DNA of 64,000 nt from Niallia sp. FSL W8-0635 (GCF_038007965.1 NZ_JBBOYD010000001.1:2272501-2336500); one strand, 5' to 3'; positions 1 through 8,400 are shown, counted from the stretch's first letter. Numbers and translations are program-made. The notes: a model not told the origin generated them from the sequence alone.

Positions 1-756
1 TATTTCTGGCGCCACAACTGCATCGCCAATTAATCTGTCATTTTTATCATATAATTCGATTGCAACCGTTGTATCTAACTTCTGTTTCATTAAGTCTTGT
101 AATGCAAGTTCTTTTCTTTTCCCATTATCATCAATACTAATTAAGACTGGTTTCATCGCCGTTGTTGTAAAGAAATCTTGCCAAAAATGATTTAATGCTT
201 CATTGTCTTTGGCGCTTAGCCCGCTTTCCTTATCCATTGTTTGAAATCCAGTTAATTGCTCTTTCCATTCCTCCACTTTTGATGCAAGCAAGGTAGGGTT
301 TTGCTTATTTAAATGTGCATAAAATTGCTGCTTTTCTGTATCATCAAACCCAATATTTTCAAGAAACTCTTCTAATTGAATCATTTTGTCTTCATGATTT
401 TTATAAAAATCAATGGCAACTTCTAAATCTTCTAAAAACCAGAAATCCTCAACCGATTCATGGAATCCTGCCAATAAAATATCCAATTCTTCTCTTGTCA
501 TAGAATTTTGATTTAGCAGCTTTTCAAGGTTTGTAGGAGTGATAGGGGTACCAAGCTGCTTTTCCAATAGATGTATATTATCAAAATCTTCCACATTTAA
601 TCCCTTAAATGTTAAATATTCTTCTAAATCATCTGTAGTCCAGCCGAGTTTATTAGCTAAGGTCTCTACTTCCTTATCACTTGGAGAAGCACAAACAGGT
701 GAAACTTGCATGCATACTCCTAAGAAGAGAAGTAGAGAAGAAAGAAATTTTTTCAT
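1..756 (-). CDS. Processed acidic surface protein family, N-terminal part (runs off the left edge)
   Basis: Reading the minus strand from an ATG at 756 gives 252 codons open to the window edge. A GGAGGTGG ribosome site lies 8-15 bases upstream. The protein starts with a signal peptide (MKKFLSSLLLFLGV, then an Ala-Ser cleavage region near residue 24), so it should be exported. The mature part is acidic and built from short helical repeats of the type 'LGTPITPTNLEKLL' and 'MTREELDILLAGF', followed by an 'FWFLEDLEVAIDFY' segment. This resembles the Bacillus 'processed acidic surface protein' family, whose members usually end in an LPXTA-like sortase signal; that end is outside the window. The family assignment is recognition by eye. 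The C-terminus, and hence wall anchoring, cannot be checked here. Confidence 0.7.
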   Translation of the reverse strand, partial: MKKFLSSLLLFLGVCMQVSPVCASPSDKEVETLANKLGWTTDDLEEYLTFKGLNVEDFDNIHLLEKQLGTPITPTNLEKLLNQNSMTREELDILLAGFHESVEDFWFLEDLEVAIDFYKNHEDKMIQLEEFLENIGFDDTEKQQFYAHLNKQNPTLLASKVEEWKEQLTGFQTMDKESGLSAKDNEALNHFWQDFFTTTAMKPVLISIDDNGKRKELALQDLMKQKLDTTVAIELYDKNDRLIGDAVVAPEI

Positions 757-1098
757 AAACAAATCCACCTCCACCATTTATTGGTAGTGTTTGTCAATTT
801 ATGAAAATAATACGTGGATAAGAAAATTTAGTTAGGAGATGGGAAGGGAAGATGAGATGAATGATTGGAGGTGGGGTGGATATAATCCGAAAATAAGATA
901 TATGATCCAAAGTGGAGAGGATATAATCCAAAAATAAGATATATGATCCAAAACAGATATATAATCCAAAACCAAAAAAACAACTCCCCAAAACGTAACA
1001 GAAGGATCGCCTTCATCAGCGATCCAACTCAAAGAATAAGCGTATTATAAAGCAAAGGCTCCTACAACAATTAGGATCTCCATCCATGCCCAAACTCC
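757..1098. other. Non-coding interval with a short tandem repeat
   Basis: No convincing gene: open frames here lack ribosome sites and consist of low-complexity Phe/Ile/Tyr-rich translation of the repeat. The interval separates the divergent-facing acidic protein start at 756 from the 3' end of the PNPOx-fold gene at 1099. It holds the repeat described separately. Confidence 0.5.
879..971. repeat. Degenerate 41-bp tandem repeat, two and a half copies
   Basis: Copy 1 begins at 879 and copy 2 at 920 (period 41 bp). Both contain GATATAATCC, an A-rich stretch and then GATATATGATCCAAA. A partial third copy (GATATATAATCCAAAA) lies at 956-971. Copies 1 and 2 differ by a single G/A over about 33 bases, which suggests a recent duplication. 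No function is visible. Confidence 0.75.
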
Positions 1099-1653
1099 TT
1101 ACAAATCCATCTTAATGGTTCTTCCAGGTGTAAATTTAACCGTTTCATTCAATTTATTTTCTTTTGCCGTGATGGCAGAAGGGGTAATTTTGTAAATGGC
1201 TGTTTTACTCCCAAGTGTTGACACATATTTTTCTAGATGGGATTTAGCGAGTGGTTTCTCATAATATCCAGGGACGTATTTGTTTAGCATAGCCTGCATG
1301 ACATCCCGGCCTTCATCCATATTCTCTAGTAGTGTGGCTTTCCCAAATATGATTACACTCATATAGGCAGTATCTACTTTTGCTGGAATTGGGTTGCTCA
1401 TTACGCCTCTTTCTTCGCTGATAGTAAAGCAAGCATGGTTATTTTTTTGGATAATCCGTGTTTTTCTTCCTTCATTTGCGCCGTGAAAGTATAGGCAATC
1501 ATGGAACCAAACAAAGTTTAATGGGATAACATAAGGAACATGGTCATCCACTAATCCAAGATGACCTATATTTGTTTTATGTAAAAAATCATTTATTTTC
1601 TGTTTATCCGTTACTTTCATTGTTGATTGTCGCATGCCATTCATCCCTTTCAT
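1099..1653 (-). CDS. Pyridoxamine 5'-phosphate oxidase-fold (NimA/PNPOx-like) flavin-binding protein
   Basis: About 184 residues. The split-barrel fold is suggested by 'INDFLHKTNIGHLGLV', 'PYVIPLNFVW', 'LYFHGANEGRKTRII' and 'NHACFTISEE', an order typical of the NimA/PPOX family that binds FMN (or, in relatives, F420 or heme). The substrate is unknown. I chose the ATG at 1653 because AAGGA lies 7 bases upstream; an ATG at 1668 is also in frame but lacks a ribosome site. The gene is divergent from the MocR regulator at 1749, with under 100 bp between them. Such pairs are common, and the regulator often controls the neighbouring flavin or vitamin B6-linked gene; here that is inference. Confidence 0.75.
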   Translation of the reverse strand: MKGMNGMRQSTMKVTDKQKINDFLHKTNIGHLGLVDDHVPYVIPLNFVWFHDCLYFHGANEGRKTRIIQKNNHACFTISEERGVMSNPIPAKVDTAYMSVIIFGKATLLENMDEGRDVMQAMLNKYVPGYYEKPLAKSHLEKYVSTLGSKTAIYKITPSAITAKENKLNETVKFTPGRTIKMDL

Positions 1654-1748
1654 ATATTGTTCCTTCATTTTAAAATAAAAATAGTCATTTCAATAGGAAC
1701 AGTTTAAGATAATTTTATAGGTACAAAGGGAAAGGAAGGGGGAATAAT

Positions 1749-3140
1749 GTGAATATAGCTATTCATTTGCATAAAGATAGTAAAGAGCCCGTATATATGC
1801 AGCTGTATCATTATTTTAAAACAGAAATTTTATCAGGGAAGATAGAAGCGGGGACAAAGCTTCCATCGATTCGTTATTTAGCTAGTGTCTTGCAGATTAG
1901 TAAAAATACGGTTATTGATGCCTATCAACAATTATGGACGGAAGGGTATGTGGAGAGTAAAGAGAAAAGTGGCTATACGGTTGTTGCCTTACCTAGTTAT
2001 GAATATACGACGACACAGAAGAAAAAGGCAGAAGAACCTCAAGTGGAGCACGCAAGCTATTCTTTAGATTTTCATTATGGGGATATTGATGGGCATAATT
2101 TTCCTATAAACGCGTGGAAGAAGACGATGAAATCTGTAATGGAAGACAATCCGTCTAATTGGGTGAAGTATGGCAATAAGCAAGGAGAATTATCATTAAG
2201 AGAAGAGTTGGTTGGATATTTGTATCGTTCCCGTGGGATAAAGACGACTGCTAATAATCTTGTTATTACGGCAGGAACTGAACATTTAATTCATCTTGTT
2301 CTATCTCTTATGGATGAAAAAGCATTATGTGTCGGGATGGAAGAGCCAGGATATAATGGAGTGCGAAATGTATTTAAGGAAAGAGGGGTTCCCATCCAAC
2401 CAATTCCGGTGTTAGAAGAGGATGGACATGACTTATCCGCGCTTTTCAACAGTGATTGTAATTTGGCTTATGTTACGCCATCGCATCAATTTCCGATTGG
2501 AAAGATTATGCCGATAACTAAACGTATTGAGCTGTTAAAATGGGCAGAAAAAAGGGACGGGTTTATTTTAGAGGATGATTATGACAGCGAATTTCGATTT
2601 CAAGGGTCTCCCATTCCGAGTATGAAAGCCATTGATCAACAGGACAGAGTTATATATTTGGGGACATTTTCAAAGGCGTTTATGCCATCGTTACGAATTA
2701 GCTATATGATTTTACCAGATGTGTTGCTTGAAAAATGGAACGGACGAAGTAAAATGGACTCACAATCAAGCTCTCCCCTTTTACAGCAGGCGTTAGCTAG
2801 ATTTATACAAAATGGTGAATTTGAACGACATATTAAGCGTATGCGCAAGGTGTATGAAAGAAAGTATGCGATTTTAACACAATGTTTAAAGAGGTATATG
2901 GGAGAAAAAGTGGAAGTAATAGGTGAAAAGGCTGGTCTGCATCTAGTCATCCGAGTCCCATCCAAAACAGACGAAAGCTGTATTATGGAGGCAAAACGGA
3001 TAGGGATTAAAATATATTCAACGAAACCATATTATACAGAGAAAAAAACTTGCTATCCCCTTCTGCTTGGTTTTGGGGGATTAGAGGAAAAGGAAATTGA
3101 AGAGGGAATTCAGCACTTATCACGTGCATGGTTTATATAA
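1749..3140 (+). CDS. MocR/PdxR-type GntR transcription factor with aminotransferase domain
   Basis: 463 residues, GTG start at 1749 preceded by GGAAGGGGG. Residues ~10-78 form a GntR winged helix ('YMQLYHYFKTEILSGKI', 'KLPSIRYLASVLQISKNTV', 'GYVESKEKSGYTV'). Residues ~105-460 form a fold-type I aminotransferase domain with 'EEPGYNG', the aspartate region 'ILEDDYDSEFR' and the PLP-lysine motif 'GTFSKAFMPSLR'. This domain order defines the MocR subfamily, which senses PLP or amino acid adducts rather than performing transamination. The divergent PNPOx-fold gene is the likely target. The effector is not deducible. Confidence 0.9.
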   Translation: MNIAIHLHKDSKEPVYMQLYHYFKTEILSGKIEAGTKLPSIRYLASVLQISKNTVIDAYQQLWTEGYVESKEKSGYTVVALPSYEYTTTQKKKAEEPQVEHASYSLDFHYGDIDGHNFPINAWKKTMKSVMEDNPSNWVKYGNKQGELSLREELVGYLYRSRGIKTTANNLVITAGTEHLIHLVLSLMDEKALCVGMEEPGYNGVRNVFKERGVPIQPIPVLEEDGHDLSALFNSDCNLAYVTPSHQFPIGKIMPITKRIELLKWAEKRDGFILEDDYDSEFRFQGSPIPSMKAIDQQDRVIYLGTFSKAFMPSLRISYMILPDVLLEKWNGRSKMDSQSSSPLLQQALARFIQNGEFERHIKRMRKVYERKYAILTQCLKRYMGEKVEVIGEKAGLHLVIRVPSKTDESCIMEAKRIGIKIYSTKPYYTEKKTCYPLLLGFGGLEEKEIEEGIQHLSRAWFI

Positions 3141-3155
3141 GGGAGGAGAATAGTT

Positions 3156-3791
3156 TTGGTATCGGTAATGACTTTTATTATTGGGATTATAGTGGCATTT
3201 ATTACATTCTTTCTATTGGACAACTATTTTTCATATCCCACAATGTTGAATATATTCATTTGTTATATTCTTGTTCTCATCATTATGTACATAACAGCAT
3301 TGGTTCACATTAATACAACGAGAAATATAAAAAAATTGGATAAGCTATTTAAAAAAAATAAAAAGCATCCCTACTACAGTTTTATCTATGGGATAAGCAA
3401 TAAAGACGATAAAAGAGTGATTGCAAGTTATCGAAAATTAATCAAGCAGAAAAAATATCAATCCCAATATCCTCTGTTTACGATTATATTTTCTCTTTAC
3501 TTTGATAAAACATTAGGTCTAAAAGAAGAAGTAGAGAAAATAAAACAGCCTGAAAGCAGAGATTATTATCAAACACTTGTTTTCATTAAAGAAAATAACC
3601 TAGAAGAAGCTGAAAAGCTCGTGAAAAAGATAAAGAAAAAATGGATGAAAGAAGCACTATTAGCGGAAATCACTTTAATAAAAGGAGAAGGAGAAATGGC
3701 GAAAAAGCATGCTAAAAGTGCTTTAAAGCATACGAAAGGTATTCAGTATTATACGTTGAAAAAAACATATGAAAGAGAATTTTCCTTATAA
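3156..3791 (+). CDS. Hypothetical membrane-anchored protein with helical repeats
   Basis: 211 residues; TTG start at 3156 with GGGAGGAG 8-15 bases upstream. Two hydrophobic segments at about residues 4-24 and 28-50 form a membrane hairpin. The rest is a basic, Lys/Glu-rich helical region with TPR-like features ('YYQTLVFIKENNLEEAEKLV', 'ALLAEITLIKGEGEMAKKHA'). It lies 15 bp after the MocR gene, so it may be co-transcribed, and its stop overlaps the convergent Hsp20-type gene by 6 bp. I do not recognise a family; a soluble helical-repeat scaffold tethered to the membrane is the most that can be said. Confidence 0.7.
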   Translation: MVSVMTFIIGIIVAFITFFLLDNYFSYPTMLNIFICYILVLIIMYITALVHINTTRNIKKLDKLFKKNKKHPYYSFIYGISNKDDKRVIASYRKLIKQKKYQSQYPLFTIIFSLYFDKTLGLKEEVEKIKQPESRDYYQTLVFIKENNLEEAEKLVKKIKKKWMKEALLAEITLIKGEGEMAKKHAKSALKHTKGIQYYTLKKTYEREFSL

Positions 3792-4169
3792 AAATTGAAT
3801 CGGTATCTTAGCCGATTGCAAACCGTTTTGCTGCTTTGCTTTTTTAATGAAAATCTCAAGAATTTGATTCGTGTATACAGCATGAATGGGATTTTGTGTA
3901 ATAGGAATCGGAAAATTAATCGTTCTCTGCTTTTCCTCGCGAGCATTTGAATCTGAAAGAATTGCCTTAATGATTAGGAGATTTTTTTCAACATATATGT
4001 GAATATCGCAAGGATTGCAGTTTGGTAATAAAGCTTCGACAATATATTCCTTTTCTGTTTCATACACATCAATCCGAAATTCTCTTTCATCAAGTACGGA
4101 AGTCAGTGGATCAAGAAAATGATTTTTAAGCCATTCATCCATTAAATGAAGCCAGTTATCGTCATTCAT
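3786..4169 (-). CDS. Hsp20/alpha-crystallin-like protein (CotM/CotP type)
   Basis: 127 residues. The N-terminus has 'LHLMDEWLKNHFLDP', then a compact alpha-crystallin domain: 'FRIDVYETEKEYIVEALLP', 'IHIYVEKNLLIIKA', 'INFPIPI', 'IHAVYTNQILEIFIKK'. The I-x-I/V tail typical of oligomerising small heat shock proteins is not obvious. In Bacillus, short divergent members such as CotM and CotP are spore coat proteins; the presence of coat-like genes just downstream fits this but does not prove it. Its stop overlaps the convergent gene by 6 bp. Confidence 0.75.
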   Translation of the reverse strand: MNDDNWLHLMDEWLKNHFLDPLTSVLDEREFRIDVYETEKEYIVEALLPNCNPCDIHIYVEKNLLIIKAILSDSNAREEKQRTINFPIPITQNPIHAVYTNQILEIFIKKAKQQNGLQSAKIPIQFL

Positions 4170-4292
4170 ATAGAGTCCTCCTTAGTATATATAGCATATT
4201 CTTGATTTATATAATGGTGACATTATTTATCTGAAAAAAATTGGAGAGAAACGAAATCTAGGTTCATTTTTTTATACAAAAGAGGTAATTAC

Positions 4293-4595
4293 ATGACAGC
4301 AAATTTACATACATGTCCCTGTTGTGGATATAAGACATTGAATGAACGAAATTCCTGGGAAATTTGTACGATATGTAAGTGGGAAGATGATGAGCTGCAA
4401 TTCCTTGAGCCAGATCTTGGCGGTAGAGCAAATGATGAATCCTTAAGAGAAGCGCAAAAGAATTTTAAAGCGATTGGCATATGTTCAAAAAACTTAATTC
4501 ATTGGAAAAATAACACCGATATAAATTATGAGAAGGATAAGCATTTCAAGCCTTTGGATCAAGGACGAATAATAGGATTAGAAACTGACAATTGA
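4293..4595 (+). CDS. CPCC-family cysteine-rich protein
   Basis: 100 residues with GAGGT 7 bases before the ATG. The N-terminus carries 'CPCCGYKTL' and then 'WEICTICKWEDDE', giving two Cys-x2-Cys pairs typical of the CPCC family, probably a zinc ribbon. After it come 'LGGRANDESLREAQKNF' and 'IGIC', also typical of the family. Function of the family is unknown; members are often near contact-dependent toxin immunity or stand alone. Here it stands alone, followed at once by a strong terminator. Confidence 0.85.
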   Translation: MTANLHTCPCCGYKTLNERNSWEICTICKWEDDELQFLEPDLGGRANDESLREAQKNFKAIGICSKNLIHWKNNTDINYEKDKHFKPLDQGRIIGLETDN

Positions 4596-4617
4596 TAGTT
4601 GAATTGTCAGTTTTTTT
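4583..4617 (+). terminator. Rho-independent terminator after the CPCC gene
   Basis: AACTGACAATT (4583-4593) pairs perfectly with AATTGTCAGTT (4602-4612) across an 8-base loop, followed by a T run. The stem includes the stop codon. Confidence 0.9.
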
Positions 4618-4713
4618 ATAAAAAAAAGGAACCGTTAAATATTACTAGCAAAATGAATCTTGAATAAGGGGAAAATACAGGAGTATGTCATCTTAATTGA
4701 GGAGGTATTTAGC

Positions 4714-4986
4714 ATGGATTCATTAAAATTGGCTCCACATGAATCATTAGACTTACATGAAGTGATTAATTTCAAGACACTTTGTATCGCTAAATCAAAG
4801 CTAATGCAAGGACTCGTTTTTGATCGAGATTTAAAAAATTTAATGCAAAAAGATGTAGATCAGTCGATTCAAGCACTTGCAGAATTACGGGAAATATATA
4901 AGAGAGCACCATTTGAAACGGCTGTCCCACAAAGCAGACCAACTCCAATTATTGGGGGAGAGGATGTGGCATACAGTGAACAATGA
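4714..4986 (+). CDS. yraG: CotF-like spore coat protein, N-terminal-half type (YraG-like)
   Basis: 90 residues from the ATG at 4714, chosen because GAGGAGGT lies 8 bases upstream; an ATG-free extension further upstream has no ribosome site. Core: '[19 protein letters not shown]', '[18 protein letters not shown]', 'QALAELREI', then a Pro-rich tail. It matches the small YraG/YraE class of B. subtilis that flanks adhB and is related to the first part of CotF. Its 3' end overlaps the next gene by about 23 bp, implying coupled translation. A coat or forespore-mother cell role is inferred from family membership. Confidence 0.8.
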   Translation: MDSLKLAPHESLDLHEVINFKTLCIAKSKLMQGLVFDRDLKNLMQKDVDQSIQALAELREIYKRAPFETAVPQSRPTPIIGGEDVAYSEQ

Positions 4987-5344
4987 CTATCAAGATCCGA
5001 TTAATGCATTGAATATGCCAGAGCTTGCTGACACAACGTTAGCAACAGATTATCTTATTCGTGCAAAGGAGGGGGTAAGAAATTTAGCAGCTGCGCTAAC
5101 AGAAACAACATCCCCAGATTTAAGAATCCTTTTGCGAAAGCAGCTAAAGCAAGCAATTCAAATGCATCAAGAAATAACCGATTTGATGATCGCAAAAAAA
5201 TGGTTTCATCCTCATGATTTAAGGGAGCAATATCAATTAGATCAGCTTTCTGCCAAAAATACGATGATGATAGGGAGTATGAATCTATTTACTGGTGAAA
5301 CAAATCGAAAAGGGATGTTTGATCGGACACCTGATGTACATTAA
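4964..5344 (+). CDS. yraF: CotF-family spore coat protein (YraF-like)
   Basis: About 126 residues from the ATG at 4964, which follows GGGGGAG at short spacing; a GTG at 4976 is an alternative start. The ferritin-like helical core is visible as '[17 protein letters not shown]', '[18 protein letters not shown]', '[12 protein letters not shown]' and '[12 protein letters not shown]', the signature of the CotF coat protein family. It overlaps the preceding small CotF-like gene and lies 18 bp before the alcohol dehydrogenase. The same pair of genes, in the same order, recurs on the far side of the dehydrogenase. Confidence 0.85.
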   Translation: MWHTVNNDYQDPINALNMPELADTTLATDYLIRAKEGVRNLAAALTETTSPDLRILLRKQLKQAIQMHQEITDLMIAKKWFHPHDLREQYQLDQLSAKNTMMIGSMNLFTGETNRKGMFDRTPDVH

Positions 5345-5362
5345 ACATGGAGGTTATATCGT

Positions 5363-6499
5363 ATGAAAGCAGTAACATATCAAGGTATTAAAAATGTGGA
5401 AGTAAAGGAAGTGGAAGATCCCAAAATTCTAAAAGCTGATGACATGATCATTAAAGTTACTAGTACAGCTATTTGTGGATCAGATTTGCATTTAATCCAT
5501 GGAATGATTCCGAATTTAGAGGAAAACTACGTGATTGGGCATGAACCAATGGGGATTGTGGAAGAGGTTGGACCTGGTGTAACGAAATTAAAAAAAGGGG
5601 ATCGAGTAATCATTCCTTTTAATATTGCTTGTGGAGAATGTCAGTACTGTAAAAATAATTTGGAGAGTCAGTGTGATAATTCCAATGATAATGGTGACAT
5701 GGGTGCTTATTTTGGCTATTCAGGAAATACGGGTGGTTATCCAGGGGGGCAAGCAGAGTATCTAAGGGTGCCTTTTGCAAATTTCACACATTTTAAAATT
5801 CCTGAAACCTGTGAGGAGCCAGATGAAAAACTAAGTGTTATTGCGGATGCGATGACAACAGGCTTTTGGAGTGTAGATAATGCAGGGGTAAAACAAGGTG
5901 ATACAGTTATTGTGTTTGGCTGTGGACCAGTTGGACTTTTCTCCCAAAAGTTTGCATGGCTAAAAGGAGCAAAGCGTGTGATTGCAGTAGATTACATTGA
6001 TTATCGCCTGCAACATGCAAAACGGACGAATAAGGTAGAAATCGTTAATTTTGAACAGCATGAAAACGTCGGAAGCTATTTAAAGGAAATCACAAAAGGT
6101 GGCGCAGATGTTGTTATTGATGCTGTTGGTATGGATGGTAAAATGAATGATCTAGAATTTCTAGCTAGTGGTATGAAGCTTCAAGGAGGAACGATGAGTG
6201 CCCTTGTCATGGCCGCACAAGCAGTTCGTAAATGTGGAACCATCCAAATTTCTGGTGTTTACGGTGGCAGATATAATGGTTTTCCATTAGGGGATATCAT
6301 GCAACGTAATGTCAATATTCGCTCTGGACAAGCTCCTGTCATTCATTATATGCCATATATGTTTGAACTAGTTTCCACTGGAAAAATTGATCCTGGCGAT
6401 GTAGTTAGTCATGTTTTACCACTTAGCGAAGCTAAACATGGCTATGAAATTTTTGATACGAAAACAGATAATTGCATTAAAGTTGTATTAAAACCATAA
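5363..6499 (+). CDS. adhB: Zinc-dependent alcohol dehydrogenase (AdhB-like)
   Basis: 378 residues, with GGAGGT before the ATG. Catalytic zinc ligands: Cys in 'TAICGSDLHLIHG' and 'GHEPMG'. Structural zinc loop: 'ACGECQYCKNNLESQCD' (four Cys). NAD-binding motif: 'VFGCGPVGLFSQKFAW'. This is the glutathione-independent formaldehyde/alcohol dehydrogenase branch of the medium-chain family. It oxidises an alcohol or aldehyde adduct with NAD; the real substrate is unknown. As in B. subtilis adhB, it is enclosed by CotF-like coat genes, so expression during sporulation and a spore-associated role are likely but inferred. Confidence 0.9.
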   Translation: MKAVTYQGIKNVEVKEVEDPKILKADDMIIKVTSTAICGSDLHLIHGMIPNLEENYVIGHEPMGIVEEVGPGVTKLKKGDRVIIPFNIACGECQYCKNNLESQCDNSNDNGDMGAYFGYSGNTGGYPGGQAEYLRVPFANFTHFKIPETCEEPDEKLSVIADAMTTGFWSVDNAGVKQGDTVIVFGCGPVGLFSQKFAWLKGAKRVIAVDYIDYRLQHAKRTNKVEIVNFEQHENVGSYLKEITKGGADVVIDAVGMDGKMNDLEFLASGMKLQGGTMSALVMAAQAVRKCGTIQISGVYGGRYNGFPLGDIMQRNVNIRSGQAPVIHYMPYMFELVSTGKIDPGDVVSHVLPLSEAKHGYEIFDTKTDNCIKVVLKP

Positions 6500-6517
6500 C
6501 GAAGGAAGGGAAAGAAG

Positions 6518-6751
6518 ATGGATTATTGTTTACATGAAGTGTTAGAAGTACAAGAACTGGCTAGTTTTAAAACAATTTGTTTGACAAAATCGAAAACAAT
6601 GCGTGCCCTCGTATCAGACCCGCAGCTTAAAGAGATGATGATGCAAGATGTTGACATTTCAACAAGACAACTGCAGGAATTCTCCTCTATCTTATCGAAA
6701 GCTAAACAGATGGAAGGCTTAGGGGGAAGAAACAATGAATTCGATAATTGA
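6518..6751 (+). CDS. yraE: CotF-like spore coat protein, N-terminal-half type (YraE-like)
   Basis: 77 residues with GAAGGAAGGG before the ATG. It aligns by eye with the protein at 4714: 'LHEVLEVQELASFKTICLT', 'KSKTMRALVSDPQLKEMM', 'QDVDISTRQLQEF'. This is the YraE class. Its 3' end overlaps the next gene by 17 bp, repeating the overlap seen in the first pair, so both pairs likely derive from one duplicated split module. Confidence 0.8.
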   Translation: MDYCLHEVLEVQELASFKTICLTKSKTMRALVSDPQLKEMMMQDVDISTRQLQEFSSILSKAKQMEGLGGRNNEFDN

Positions 6752-7034
6752 ATATTTAACTGGAATGGATGCATTAACAGATCAAATGATTGCAACAGAC
6801 CTATTGATATCGGTCAAAAGTGGAATAAGAAATTATTCAATGGCGATTACGGAGGCGGGTAATCCTGAGATTAAGGAGATACTCGGTCGTCATTTGGAAG
6901 AAGCACTTGATATGCATGAAAAGCTGTCGGTGTATATGGCTGAAAAAGGATGGTATCATGCTTTTGACCCAGATGAACAAATCAATCTTCATTTGAAAAA
7001 TATTGATACAGCGTTAAATCTACCTACATTATGA
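6735..7034 (+). CDS. yraD: CotF-family spore coat protein (YraD-like)
   Basis: 99 residues; AGGGGGAAGA stands before the ATG inside the preceding gene. CotF-family core: 'LTDQMIATDLLISVKSGI', 'RNYSMAITEAGNPEIKEI', 'LEEALDMHEKLSVYMAEKG', 'WYHAFDP'. It is a homologue of the protein at 4964 and closes the coat/dehydrogenase cluster, being followed by a short terminator. Family knowledge places such proteins in the spore coat. Confidence 0.85.
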   Translation: MNSIIEYLTGMDALTDQMIATDLLISVKSGIRNYSMAITEAGNPEIKEILGRHLEEALDMHEKLSVYMAEKGWYHAFDPDEQINLHLKNIDTALNLPTL

Positions 7035-7055
7035 GCGAAAAAAAGGAATTGTTTG

Positions 7056-7077
7056 AAAGGAACAGTTCCTTTTTTTG
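7056..7077 (+). terminator. Terminator of the coat/dehydrogenase cluster
   Basis: AAAGGAA (7056-7062) and TTCCTTT (7066-7072) form a 7-bp stem with a 3-base loop and run into a T tract; a longer alternative stem begins near 7041. Confidence 0.7.
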
Positions 7078-7262
7078 TCGGAAAAATAGAGTGTAGGAGC
7101 GTTATTCCAGTTGTTTTGCAAGAATGGAAGGGGCTAACAGCAAAGAATTTTTCTGAAGATATTTACTGAAAATTTTACTAATTTAAAACCAATTTGGTTA
7201 AATAAGTCCTGATGTAAAGGTATTTTCATAGGCATGAATTTTTAGAAAAAATAATTTTCTTA

Positions 7263-7291
7263 TTGTAAGCCTTTACATTAGGTGTTATTAT
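7263..7291 (+). promoter_or_regulatory. melR promoter with a cre/LacI-type operator on the -35 box
   Basis: TTGTAA (7263-7268) and TATTAT (7286-7291) are spaced by 17 bases. TGTAAGCCTTTACA (7264-7277) is a palindrome covering the -35 box; it differs from the CcpA cre consensus only in the central base, so it could bind CcpA, MelR itself (same protein family), or both. An ATGTAAAGG half-site lies upstream at 7212-7220. Confidence 0.65.
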
Positions 7292-7373
7292 ACGTATATG
7301 CCAGGTAATATTATTTGTGATTTAAAGAAAAGTTTTACTGGATTTAAAAGAAAAAGAAGAGGGTTTAATTAAA

Positions 7374-8384
7374 ATGGCAACTATTAAAGAAATTGCGGAT
7401 AAGTCAAATGTATCTACATCAACCGTTTCACGGGTATTAAATAACGATCATACGCTTACCGTTCAGGCAGAAACAAGGGAACGAATTCTTCGGGTTGCCA
7501 AAGAGCTAGGATATGAAACAATTCTAGAAAGAAGGTTAAAGCAAAGACAGCTAACTTCAAAGCAAGTCGGGATTATCCTTACCCAATCATTGGATGAAGA
7601 AATCAGCGATCCCTATTTTCTATCTATCCGTCAAGGGATTGAAATGGAACTTGCAAGTAATGGAATCAACACAGCTACATTTCGATTACATGAAACAGAA
7701 GGCAACCAAATGATGGAAGGGCTAGACGGTCTAATTGTCGTAGGAAGAGTGAAAGAGACAACGCTGAAAACAATTAGTCAAGTGGATAATGTTGTTTACA
7801 TAAACCATTCCCCAAATGAAGATCTATATGATTCTGTCGTGATTAATTTTGAACGGGCGACGGAAAAGGCGTTAAATCACTTGATAAGTATAGGGTACAC
7901 ACGGATTGGATACATCGGGGGGAAGGAAATGGAGCATATGAAAAATAAGAGGCTGATTTCTGAAGATAAACGCCTTACCACCTTTGAACGGTTCATGAAG
8001 GAGAGAGACTTATTTGACACAAAGGCTGTCTTTATTGGGGAATATACAATGGCACAGGGATATAAGTTGATGAAAAAGGCCATTCAATCAACTAAGCTTC
8101 CCGAAGCATTTTTTATCGGTAGTGATCCAATGGCGATAGGGGCTTTAAGAGCTTTACAAGAAGCTAATCTACATGTTCCAAACGATGTAGCTATTATTAG
8201 TTTTGATGATATTGAAGCTGCAAAATTTGCGAGTACACCATTGACCACAATTAGAGTACATACGAGGGAGATGGGAAGTACTGGGGTAAAGCTTTTACTA
8301 GACCGTTTAAACGGCAGGGAACTTCCAATGACGATTACACTTCCAACAGAATTGGTGATTAGGGAAAGCTGTAGAGGGAAATAA
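7374..8384 (+). CDS. melR: LacI/GalR-family repressor of the alpha-galactoside operon (MelR/MsmR)
   Basis: 336 residues. The N-terminal helix-turn-helix and hinge are plain: 'TIKEIADKSNVSTSTVSR', 'VLNNDHTL', 'RERILRVAKELGYE'. A periplasmic-binding-protein-like sensor domain follows ('VGIILTQSLDEEISDPYF', 'GLIVVGRVK', 'YTRIGYIGGKE', 'AFFIGSDPMAIGALRALQE', 'ISFDDIEAAKFASTPLTTI'). It heads the gene order repressor, binding protein, two permeases and GH4 enzyme, the same as melR-melE-melD-melC-melA (msmR-msmE-amyD-amyC-melA) of B. subtilis. It most likely represses the operon until an alpha-galactoside is present. Confidence 0.88.
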   Translation: MATIKEIADKSNVSTSTVSRVLNNDHTLTVQAETRERILRVAKELGYETILERRLKQRQLTSKQVGIILTQSLDEEISDPYFLSIRQGIEMELASNGINTATFRLHETEGNQMMEGLDGLIVVGRVKETTLKTISQVDNVVYINHSPNEDLYDSVVINFERATEKALNHLISIGYTRIGYIGGKEMEHMKNKRLISEDKRLTTFERFMKERDLFDTKAVFIGEYTMAQGYKLMKKAIQSTKLPEAFFIGSDPMAIGALRALQEANLHVPNDVAIISFDDIEAAKFASTPLTTIRVHTREMGSTGVKLLLDRLNGRELPMTITLPTELVIRESCRGK

Positions 8385-8400
8385 AAAGGAATTCTATTAA

